From NCBI GenBank assembly GCA_964635065.1, contig CAZWMK010000133.1, positions 1 through 5,055 of the forward strand: a DNA stretch of 5,055 nucleotides, in the 5' to 3' direction. The translations under genes were made by a program, and so were the position numbers. Of this stretch, positions 1 to 5,055 are shown piece by piece. The stretch is from CAZWMK01 sp964635065. GTDB lineage: Bacteria; Pseudomonadota; Alphaproteobacteria; Sphingomonadales; Sphingomonadaceae. The notes below the pieces were generated by a model. The model ran no database searches. It was not told the DNA's origin and worked only from the letters and a program-made list of their open reading frames with translations. Numbering within the stretch: the stretch's first letter is position 1; each line of letters begins with the position of its first letter.

Positions 1-1158
1 CTGCTCGTGCCGAACGGCTCGCCTTATGAGGCGGGCAAGGACGATCTCCGGCTCGCGCTGGCTGAACGGCGTACTGAGGAGTGCGGGCTGCCCCTGGTCT
101 ATCTCAATCGTGTCGGCGGGCAGGATGAACTGGTGTTCGACGGCGCAAGTTTTGTACTGAACGGCGACCGGAGCCTTGCGCTGCAACTGCCCGATTGGGA
201 AGAAGCCGTGACGCTGACGCATTGGGTGCGCGATGCGGGTAGCTGGCGTTGCGCAGAGGGTGATGTCGCCGCCCTCGAAGCCGCGCCCGGCGATATGTAC
301 CACGCGATGATGCTGGGTCTGCGCGACTATGTGAACCGCAACCGTTTCCCCGGCGTCGTGCTCGGTCTGTCGGGTGGCATCGACAGCGCGCTCTCGGCAG
401 CGGTTGCTGTCGATGCCCTGGGGGCGGACCGTGTGTGGTGCGTGATGATGCCTTCGCCCTTCACCAGCGCCGAGAGCCTCGAAGACGCCGCTGCATGTGC
501 GCGCCTTTTGGGTGTACGGCTCGATACGGTGGCGATTGCGCCGGCGATGCAGGCGTTCGATGCGATGCTGGCGCCTTTGTTTGCGGGACGCGGGCGCGAC
601 ATCACCGAGGAAAATATCCAGTCGCGCATTCGTGGGCTGACGCTGATGGCGCTGTCGAACAAATATGGTCACATGCTGCTGACGACAGGGAACAAGAGCG
701 AAATGTCCGTCGGTTATGCTACCATCTACGGCGACATGGCCGGCGGCTATTCAGTCCTGAAGGACGCGTACAAGACAAGCGTTTTCGCCCTGTCGCGCTG
801 GCGCAACGCGCAGCGGCCGCGCATCGGTCTTGGCCCGGACGGGATGGTCATGCCCGATCGCGTCATCACCAAGCCGCCGACCGCCGAATTGCGCGAAAAT
901 CAGAAGGATGAGGATAGCCTGCCGCCCTATGACGTGCTGGATGGCATTTTGCACGCACTTGTCGAGGAGGAACTGGCCGTGGCCGATATCCTCGCGCGCG
1001 GCTATTCCCGCGAGACGGTGGAGCGGATTGAACGCCTGCTTTATGTCGCGGAATACAAGCGCCGCCAGTCACCGCCCGGCGTCAAGCTGGGGCGGCGCAG
1101 TTTCGACCGCGACCGCCGTTACCCGATCACCAACGCCTTCCGGACATCGAAGCCATGA
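1..1158 (+). CDS. nadE: Glutamine-dependent NAD+ synthase, 3' part (5' end outside window)
   Basis: Catalyses the last step of NAD+ synthesis in the cytoplasm: ATP-dependent amidation of nicotinic acid adenine dinucleotide, with ammonia taken from glutamine by an N-terminal nitrilase-type domain. The frame is open at base 1. The first residues (LLVPNGSPYEAGK) are the end of the nitrilase domain, including GGQDELVFDG, so the GTG at base 7 is not a real start. By family knowledge the glutaminase Cys lies just upstream of the window, and roughly 165 residues of a ~550-residue protein are missing. The synthase domain begins near base 295. It shows the ATP-pyrophosphatase P-loop SGGIDS (370-387), TTGNKSE (682-702), the KPPTAELRENQKDEDSLPPYD segment (about 870-935) and the C-terminal YKRRQSPPGVK and RDRRYPITNAFR signatures, so the 3' end is intact. 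It overlaps gltX by four bases. Very secure; only the 5' end is unknown. Confidence 0.96.
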   Translation: MLVPNGSPYEAGKDDLRLALAERRTEECGLPLVYLNRVGGQDELVFDGASFVLNGDRSLALQLPDWEEAVTLTHWVRDAGSWRCAEGDVAALEAAPGDMYHAMMLGLRDYVNRNRFPGVVLGLSGGIDSALSAAVAVDALGADRVWCVMMPSPFTSAESLEDAAACARLLGVRLDTVAIAPAMQAFDAMLAPLFAGRGRDITEENIQSRIRGLTLMALSNKYGHMLLTTGNKSEMSVGYATIYGDMAGGYSVLKDAYKTSVFALSRWRNAQRPRIGLGPDGMVMPDRVITKPPTAELRENQKDEDSLPPYDVLDGILHALVEEELAVADILARGYSRETVERIERLLYVAEYKRRQSPPGVKLGRRSFDRDRRYPITNAFRTSKP

Positions 1159-2480
1159 CCATTGTCACCCGTTTTGCGCCGTCGCCGACCGGGCGGCTGC
1201 ATGTCGGAAATGTCCGCACTGCGCTGCACAACTGGCTGTGGGCGCGGAAGAATGGCGGACGCTTTCTGCTTCGGCTCGATGACACCGATGCCGAACGGTC
1301 GCGTGCAGAATATGCGGATGCCATTCGCGCCGATCTGGCCTGGCTTGGATTGTGCCCCGATGGCGAGGAGCGCCAGTCGGACCGGATTGCGCGCTATGAT
1401 GCGGCGATGGCCGTTCTTGAAACGCAGGGACGCGTCTATCCTTGCTATGAAACGGCGGAAGAGCTTGATCTCAAGCGCAAGGTGCAGTTGTCGCGGGGTT
1501 TGCCGCCTGTATACGACCGCGCCGCTCTCGCGCTGACGGCCGAGGCACGGGCCGCGCTTGAAGCGCAGGGCGTGCGCCCACACTGGCGTTTCCGGCTGGA
1601 GACGTCGGCGCCTGTCGCCTGGATCGATCTGGTGCGCGGCGCGACGCATGTTGATCCTGCCTCGCTCAGCGATCCGGTGGTGCGTCGGGCGGATGGCAGC
1701 TATCTTTACATGCTGCCTTCCGTTGTCGATGACATTGACATGGGCGTTACCCATGTCGTGCGCGGCGAGGATCACACCACCAATTCGGGCGTGCAGATCC
1801 AGATGTTTCAGGCGCTTGGTGCCGCGCCACCCGCCTTTGCCCATGAAGCGCTGATCACATCTGTCGACGGGCCGTTGTCAAAGCGGCTCGGATCGGCGGG
1901 CGTCGATGCCTTCCGCGAGGCGGGGATCGAGCCTTTGGCCGTCTGCGCGCTTCTGGCCCGTCTTGGTACCAGCGATCCCGTCGAGCCGGTGACGACGATG
2001 CAGCCGTTGATCGACCGCTTTGATTTTGCCCATTTCGGACGCGCGACGGCACGTTTTGATCCGGTGGAACTGGCAGCTCTTAATGCGCGCATCGTTCATC
2101 AACTGACCTTCGAGGTCGTCGCAGACCGCCTGCCTGCCGGCATGACGGCCGCGGCATGGGACGCGATCCGGCCTAACCTTGAAACCGTTGCGCAGGCCGT
2201 TGACTGGTGGGCGGTGATCGAAGGGCCGGTTGCGGCACAAGTCGATCCCGAAGACCGCGACGTTCTGGTCGCAGCGGCACAGCTTGCCACCGGTCTCGAT
2301 TGGACGGGCGATCCATGGCGCGATCTGACCGACGCCGTGAAGGCCGTGACGGGCCGAAAGGGCAAGGCGCTTTTCCTGCCGTTGCGCCGGGCGCTGACAG
2401 GGCGCGATCATGGCCCGGACATGAAGGCGCTCTTGCCGCTCATCGGGCAGGCACGCGCGCTTGAAAGACTTGCAGTTTGA
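1155..2480 (+). CDS. gltX: Glutamyl-tRNA synthetase (class I)
   Basis: Charges tRNA-Glu with glutamate in the cytoplasm, using ATP. The 441 residues show the class I Rossmann fold. The HIGH-type motif HVGN is at residues 16-19 within FAPSPTGRLHVGN, and RLDDTDAERS at 40-49 is the family's R-x-(E/D)DTD-x-x-R(S) segment. VVRGEDHTTN is at 201-210, and the KMSKS-type loop LSKRLGS at 241-247. The C-terminal GRKGKALFLPLRRALTG-x-x-HGP stretch is typical of the anticodon-binding half. The HVGN and LSKR forms and the length separate it from the ~300-residue Glu-Q tRNA synthetases and from GlnRS. It is somewhat shorter than the ~470-residue E. coli enzyme. Where zinc-binding GluRS has C-x-C it has CYE (97-99), so the zinc site is probably absent. 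The ATG overlaps the nadE stop as ATGA, which suggests translational coupling. Alphaproteobacteria often carry two GluRS copies; which one this is cannot be told here. Confidence 0.96.
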   Translation: MTIVTRFAPSPTGRLHVGNVRTALHNWLWARKNGGRFLLRLDDTDAERSRAEYADAIRADLAWLGLCPDGEERQSDRIARYDAAMAVLETQGRVYPCYETAEELDLKRKVQLSRGLPPVYDRAALALTAEARAALEAQGVRPHWRFRLETSAPVAWIDLVRGATHVDPASLSDPVVRRADGSYLYMLPSVVDDIDMGVTHVVRGEDHTTNSGVQIQMFQALGAAPPAFAHEALITSVDGPLSKRLGSAGVDAFREAGIEPLAVCALLARLGTSDPVEPVTTMQPLIDRFDFAHFGRATARFDPVELAALNARIVHQLTFEVVADRLPAGMTAAAWDAIRPNLETVAQAVDWWAVIEGPVAAQVDPEDRDVLVAAAQLATGLDWTGDPWRDLTDAVKAVTGRKGKALFLPLRRALTGRDHGPDMKALLPLIGQARALERLAV

Positions 2481-2488
2481 TGCAAAAT

Positions 2489-2514
2489 CGGCGCGATATC
2501 CTATCGCATTGCCG
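2489..2514. other. Dyad in the gltX-fnr gap
   Basis: A perfect 6-base inverted repeat GCGATA-TCC-TATCGC (2493-2507) is extended by an outer CGGC (2489-2492) / GCCG (2511-2514) pair, with a three-base bulge (ATT). It lies in the 58-base gap, ending 24 bases before the fnr start. No T-run follows it on the + strand (the next bases are AAAAAG), so it is a poor intrinsic terminator. It could be an operator, an mRNA 5' hairpin or chance. The bases are seen directly; any role is inference. Confidence 0.35.
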
Positions 2515-2538
2515 AAAAAGCTGCGCTAAATAGGCTTT

Positions 2539-3255
2539 ATGTCGATTGAGTCGGGCACCCATCACAGCTGTGCGGATTGCGCTGTCCGCGATGTAGCCCT
2601 TTGCGCGGCGCTCAATGATGACGAGCTTCAGCGGCTCAATCAGATCGGGCGCAAGCAGCATTATGCCAAGGGCGAAACCGTCATCTGGGCGGGCGAAGAA
2701 AGCCCTGTTTTCGCCAACATCGTATCAGGTGTTCTGAAACTGGGCACCACCACGCCCGATGGTCGCGAGCAGATTGTTGGTCTTCTGTTTCCCGCTGATT
2801 TCATCGGGCGCCTGTTTGCGGTCCGCACCGATTACGATGTGACCGCGATCACCGATGTCGAGCTGTGCGTTTTTCCGCGCACCGGCTTCGAACGCGCGCT
2901 TGAGGATTATGCCCAGCTTGAGCGTACGCTGTTGCGCCGCACGCTCGACGAACTGGATATCAGCCGTCAGTGGATGGTGCTGCTCGGTCGTAAAAGCGCC
3001 GAGGAAAAGGTGGCGAGCTTCCTGCTTCAAATCGCTCGCCGTCTGGGCCAGGAAGCGAAGTGCGGGGCGCAATCGCTGAGTTTCAATCTGCCATTGACAC
3101 GGTCGCAGATCGCAGACGTGCTCGGACTGACGATCGAGACTGTCAGCCGCCAGATGACCCGGCTGAAATCGGCTGGCGTGATTCGCCTGCCCACGGCGCG
3201 CAGCATAGAAATTCTGCAGCCTGAGACCCTGACCGCGATGGCCGAGGCTGCTTAG
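2539..3255 (+). CDS. Crp/Fnr-family oxygen-sensing regulator (FNR/FnrL type)
   Basis: DNA-binding transcription factor of 238 residues that, by family, holds an oxygen-labile [4Fe-4S] cluster and activates microaerobic or anaerobic genes as a dimer. Cys11, Cys14 and Cys22 form a C-x2-C-x7-C cluster motif near the N-terminus. Cys110 sits in the beta-roll where E. coli FNR has its fourth ligand, Cys122. The cNMP-type sensor domain spans about 30-130, the dimerisation helix about 131-155 and the winged helix about 165-235. The recognition helix carries E200-x-x-S203-R204, the FNR pattern that reads TTGAT half-sites. The ATG at 2539 has a weak AGG four bases upstream (2532-2534), and an in-frame TAA at 2527 rules out a longer start. 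It lies 58 bases after gltX and could be co-transcribed or have its own promoter. A strong FNR-type site before ccoN is its probable target. FnrL is the likely alphaproteobacterial name, but I leave the symbol empty. Confidence 0.92.
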   Translation: MSIESGTHHSCADCAVRDVALCAALNDDELQRLNQIGRKQHYAKGETVIWAGEESPVFANIVSGVLKLGTTTPDGREQIVGLLFPADFIGRLFAVRTDYDVTAITDVELCVFPRTGFERALEDYAQLERTLLRRTLDELDISRQWMVLLGRKSAEEKVASFLLQIARRLGQEAKCGAQSLSFNLPLTRSQIADVLGLTIETVSRQMTRLKSAGVIRLPTARSIEILQPETLTAMAEAA

Positions 3256-3266
3256 GTCATCGTCAT

Positions 3267-3282
3267 CTGATCCGCAGATCAG
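3267..3282. terminator. Possible hairpin between convergent genes
   Basis: CTGATC-CGCA-GATCAG is a perfect 6-base stem with a four-base loop. It lies 12 bases after the fnr-type gene's stop and overlaps the stop codon of the convergent minus-strand gene. On the + strand a short TTTT (3293-3296) follows after ten bases; on the minus strand there is no T-run. Position between convergent genes favours a terminator, but the short stem and missing U-tract keep confidence low. Confidence 0.35.
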
Positions 3283-3830
3283 CAAAGCTGCGTTTTCTGC
3301 CAGTTGCTGCTGACCAGCACCCATTCATCCCCGGACAGGTGGTCGCTAGTCAAGGCGATCAGGCCCAGTTCGATGATCAGCAGCAACCGCCGGTATCCCT
3401 GGAAAAAACAGCGCAGCATATAACCCAGTGCCTCGGCATTGCCGGTTGTCTCACCGGCACCGAGCGGTTCAAGCGCCAGCGCCAGTTCCTGCGTCAGCCC
3501 TTCCTGTTCGGCGAGCATCGTGCTGACCTGATCCCAGAGCGCACCCATGTCCTTAGGCGAAGTCTCGAGATGGCGCTGAAGCAGCAGGGCGTCTGCATCG
3601 GCCGCATGGCTGCAGTGCGCAAGCCCGGTTTCGATAGCGGCATGAAGTTGCGGATCAATGGGGCCGGGGAGTTGGTCGGCGAGTGTCTCAAGCCTGTCGC
3701 ACAAGGCCCGTATCATGTCGTGGCGCATACGCATCTGGCGCAGGCTGTCCTTCAGACTTAACCCGCCCTGCTGCTTGGTGGGATGCGCAATAATATTGTC
3801 CGCAGACTTGAGAGAATCGACTTTTGGCAC
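3279..3830 (-). CDS. Putative hemerythrin-like (degenerate) four-helix protein
   Basis: About 183 residues, predicted cytoplasmic and largely alpha-helical, with no signal peptide. The frame is open further upstream, but that extension would run through the FNR box and into ccoN. I therefore chose the GTG at 3830, preceded by GGGG nine bases upstream (3840-3843, minus strand). From memory the layout resembles small alphaproteobacterial hemerythrin-domain proteins. Helix A is R-H37-DMIRALCDRLETLA. Helix B is AHCS-H75-AADADALL, where the family has HHADED. Helix C is MLAEQEGL (105-112), where the family usually has a His. Helix D ends IIE154-LGLIALTSDHL, where the family has H-x-x-x-E-N-G. If this alignment holds, H37, H75, D78 and E154 are kept, but the helix C and D histidines are replaced by E110 and L150, so a normal di-iron site is doubtful. 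It is convergent with the FNR-type gene and divergent from ccoN. The gene itself is likely; the family call is tentative. Confidence 0.55.
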   Translation of the reverse strand: MPKVDSLKSADNIIAHPTKQQGGLSLKDSLRQMRMRHDMIRALCDRLETLADQLPGPIDPQLHAAIETGLAHCSHAADADALLLQRHLETSPKDMGALWDQVSTMLAEQEGLTQELALALEPLGAGETTGNAEALGYMLRCFFQGYRRLLLIIELGLIALTSDHLSGDEWVLVSSNWQKTQLC

Positions 3831-3839
3831 GATAAAAAT

Positions 3840-3853
3840 CCCCAATTCCTTTA
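3840..3853 (-). promoter_or_regulatory. Ribosome binding region deciding the GTG start
   Basis: On the minus strand, AAAGG (3848-3852) and GGGG (3840-3843) lie just before the GTG at 3828-3830; the GGGG is nine bases away. No in-frame ATG has an equal signal. The next Met (residue 33) would remove the N-terminal 32 residues, and the upstream ATGs lie across the ccoN promoter. A TTG at about residue -5 is a weaker alternative. Confidence 0.45.
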
Positions 3854-3888
3854 CGTGCCACAATGCCGCACATCGCAATTTCCGTGCC

Positions 3889-3902
3889 TTGACATGGATC
3901 AA
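3889..3902. promoter_or_regulatory. FNR/FixK-type operator between the divergent genes
   Basis: TTGAC-ATGG-ATCAA matches the FNR consensus TTGAT-N4-ATCAA at nine of ten positions and also fits the FixK form TTGA(T/C)-N4-ATCAA. It sits inside a longer perfect dyad with 8-base arms, TGCCTTGA (3885-3892) and TCAAGGCA (3899-3906), around a six-base centre. It lies 83 bases before the ccoN start and 58 bases before the divergent GTG start, so it could serve either promoter. Known biology: ccoNOQP operons are commonly activated by FNR/FnrL or FixK. The FNR-type regulator encoded about 0.6 kb away is the obvious candidate ligand. I could not fix a convincing -10 element or transcription start on either side. 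Confidence 0.85.
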
Positions 3903-3974
3903 GGCAGTAGCGGGGCCAATAGCCGATGGGCTACACGTCAAACGCAGCATTGCACCGGTGTGGTGCTGCTTTTC

Positions 3975-3979
3975 AGGGG
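3975..3979 (+). promoter_or_regulatory. Ribosome binding site of ccoN
   Basis: AGGGG ends six bases before the ATG at 3986, a normal spacing. This supports 3986 over the other in-frame ATG at 3926, which would add 20 mostly polar residues ahead of the first membrane segment. It also excludes the out-of-frame ATG at 3981, which lies only one base after the AGGGG. Confidence 0.7.
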
Positions 3980-3985
3980 TATGAA

Positions 3986-5055
3986 ATGCGATCCACATTT
4001 CAGGTCGTTATTTTCCTGTTGATCGCGCTTGCCGCAATGGCAGCAACATCGCAGGCAGTTGTGCCGGCCTATGCCGTGCATGGCATCATCGTCACGCTGG
4101 CCTGTCTGGTCGGGCTGGTCGTCACCTTGCGCACCGCGCGCTTTGATTCCGCCGGACGCGAACTGGCTGTTGCCGGCCCACCGACGCGGTATAGCGACGA
4201 CGTCATCCGCGCGGGTGTGATCGCGACGATGTTCTGGGGCGTGATCGGCTTTGCTGTCGGCGTGTTCATCGCGTTGCAGCTGGCGTTTCCGGCTCTGAAT
4301 TTCGACCTGGAATATACGACTTTCGGTCGCTTGCGCCCGCTGCATACCTCGGCCGTGATTTTCGCCTTTGGCGGTAACGCGCTGATTGCTAGCAGCTTCC
4401 ATGTCGTCCAGCGCACCTGCCGCGCCCGGCTGGCGTTCGGCAATCTCGCCTGGTTTGTCTTCTGGGGCTATCAGCTGTTCATCGTTCTGGCGGCAACCGG
4501 CTATGTGCTGGGCGTCACCCAGTCCAAGGAATATGCCGAACCCGAATGGTATGTCGATCTCTGGCTGACCATCGTCTGGGTGGCCTATTTCGCCATTTTC
4601 ATCGGTACCATCGTCAAGCGCAACGAACCGCACATCTATGTGGCCAACTGGTTCTACCTCGCGTTTATCGTCACCATTGCCATGCTGCATATCGTCAACA
4701 ATCTGGCGGTGCCGGCTGGTCTGTCGGGCAAGAGCTATTCGGCTTTCTCCGGTGTGCAGGATGCGCTGACGCAGTGGTGGTATGGCCATAATGCCGTGGG
4801 CTTCTTCCTGACGGCGGGCTTCCTGGCCATGATGTATTATTATGTGCCCAAGCAGGCCGACAGGCCGGTCTACAGCTATCGCCTGTCGATCGTTCACTTC
4901 TGGTCGCTGATCTTCCTGTATATCTGGGCGGGTCCGCACCACCTGCATTATACGGCACTGCCCGACTGGGCGCAGTCGCTTGGCATGGTCTTCTCGATCA
5001 TGCTTTGGATGCCCAGCTGGGGCGGCATGATCAACGGCCTGATGACCCTGTCGGG
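3986..5055 (+). CDS. ccoN: cbb3-type cytochrome c oxidase subunit I, 5' part (runs off window)
   Basis: Catalytic heme-copper subunit of the high-affinity C-type terminal oxidase in the inner membrane, reducing O2 with electrons from the CcoO/CcoP cytochromes. The 356 visible residues are mostly membrane helices. His120 in GRLRPLHTSAVIFAFGG is a low-spin heme b ligand. His268 in WWYGHNAVGFF, with His318 and His319 in YIWAGPHHLHY, are the CuB ligands. Tyr312 is the tyrosine cross-linked to the CuB histidine. All are offset by 60-61 from the Pseudomonas stutzeri numbering (H60, H207, Y251, H257, H258). The high-spin heme ligands and the C-terminus lie beyond the edge. About 60 residues precede the usual family start (near YSDDVIRAGV), with two hydrophobic segments (about 5-25 and 27-48), so it has an N-terminal membrane extension. 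ccoO, ccoQ and ccoP are expected downstream but cannot be seen. An FNR box lies 83 bases upstream. Confidence 0.95.
   Translation, partial: MRSTFQVVIFLLIALAAMAATSQAVVPAYAVHGIIVTLACLVGLVVTLRTARFDSAGRELAVAGPPTRYSDDVIRAGVIATMFWGVIGFAVGVFIALQLAFPALNFDLEYTTFGRLRPLHTSAVIFAFGGNALIASSFHVVQRTCRARLAFGNLAWFVFWGYQLFIVLAATGYVLGVTQSKEYAEPEWYVDLWLTIVWVAYFAIFIGTIVKRNEPHIYVANWFYLAFIVTIAMLHIVNNLAVPAGLSGKSYSAFSGVQDALTQWWYGHNAVGFFLTAGFLAMMYYYVPKQADRPVYSYRLSIVHFWSLIFLYIWAGPHHLHYTALPDWAQSLGMVFSIMLWMPSWGGMINGLMTLS

Noticed and set aside
7..9. GTG at base 7 as the start of nadE
   Set aside because: The frame is open to base 1 and the encoded residues are the middle of the nitrilase domain, so the gene continues upstream of the window.
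1119..1844. Minus-strand open frame (241 codons) opposite gltX
   Set aside because: It lies opposite conserved GluRS motifs in the coding strand and has no recognisable domain. It is a GC-rich shadow frame.
2477..2491. Possible FNR half-site (TTGAT then ATCGG) before the FNR-type gene
   Set aside because: The spacing is five rather than four bases and the right half matches only three of five positions. It also overlaps the gltX stop codon, so autoregulation is not supported by this.
3926..3985. Alternative in-frame ATG for ccoN at 3926
   Set aside because: It has only a distant GGGG and would add 20 polar residues before the first hydrophobic segment. The ATG at 3986 has a well-spaced AGGGG.
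3831..3998. Upstream extension of the minus-strand gene to an ATG at 3998 (239 aa)
   Set aside because: It would read through the FNR dyad and overlap the ccoN start and ribosome site. The added residues show no domain character, and the GTG at 3830 has a better ribosome site.
3981..4022. 13-codon reading frame starting five bases before the ccoN ATG
   Set aside because: Its ATG lies one base after the AGGGG, which is too close, and it runs out of frame into ccoN. It is probably incidental.
3938..4948. Long minus-strand open frame (336 codons) opposite ccoN
   Set aside because: It is antisense to an unmistakable ccoN. Its composition (rich in D, E, H, Q, R) is typical of the shadow of a GC-rich membrane-protein gene.

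Overview
The window is about 5 kb of GC-rich, densely packed bacterial chromosome. Codon use, the style of the proteins and the gene neighbourhood suggest an alphaproteobacterium, most likely a sphingomonad (Sphingomonadales). That placement rests on remembered protein style rather than on a database search. I see no mobile elements, RNA genes, CRISPR arrays or tandem repeats. No gene-free stretch exceeds about 160 bases.

Left part (1-2480, + strand): the 3' two thirds of a glutamine-dependent NAD+ synthase (nadE) is followed by a complete glutamyl-tRNA synthetase (gltX). They share a 4-base ATGA stop/start overlap, so they are probably one transcript with coupled translation. Both are housekeeping genes.

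Middle (2539-3255, + strand): a Crp/Fnr-family regulator carries four cysteines placed as in [4Fe-4S] FNR proteins and an FNR-type recognition helix (E-x-x-S-R). It is an oxygen-sensing FNR/FnrL-type activator. A small dyad lies in the 58-base gap between gltX and this gene.

Right part (3279-5055): a small minus-strand gene (about 183 aa, GTG start, best read as a diverged hemerythrin-like four-helix protein) runs convergently toward fnr. It is divergent from the start of ccoN, the catalytic subunit of cbb3-type high-affinity cytochrome c oxidase, which runs off the right edge. Between the two divergent starts is a near-perfect FNR box (TTGAC-N4-ATCAA, 3889-3902) inside a longer 22-base dyad.

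Taken together, the right half looks like a compact oxygen-response module. The FNR-type sensor probably turns on the microaerobic terminal oxidase through this box, and possibly the divergent hemerythrin-like gene as well. The least described element is that gene: it seems to keep some carboxylates and two histidines of a hemerythrin fold but to have lost the other histidines.
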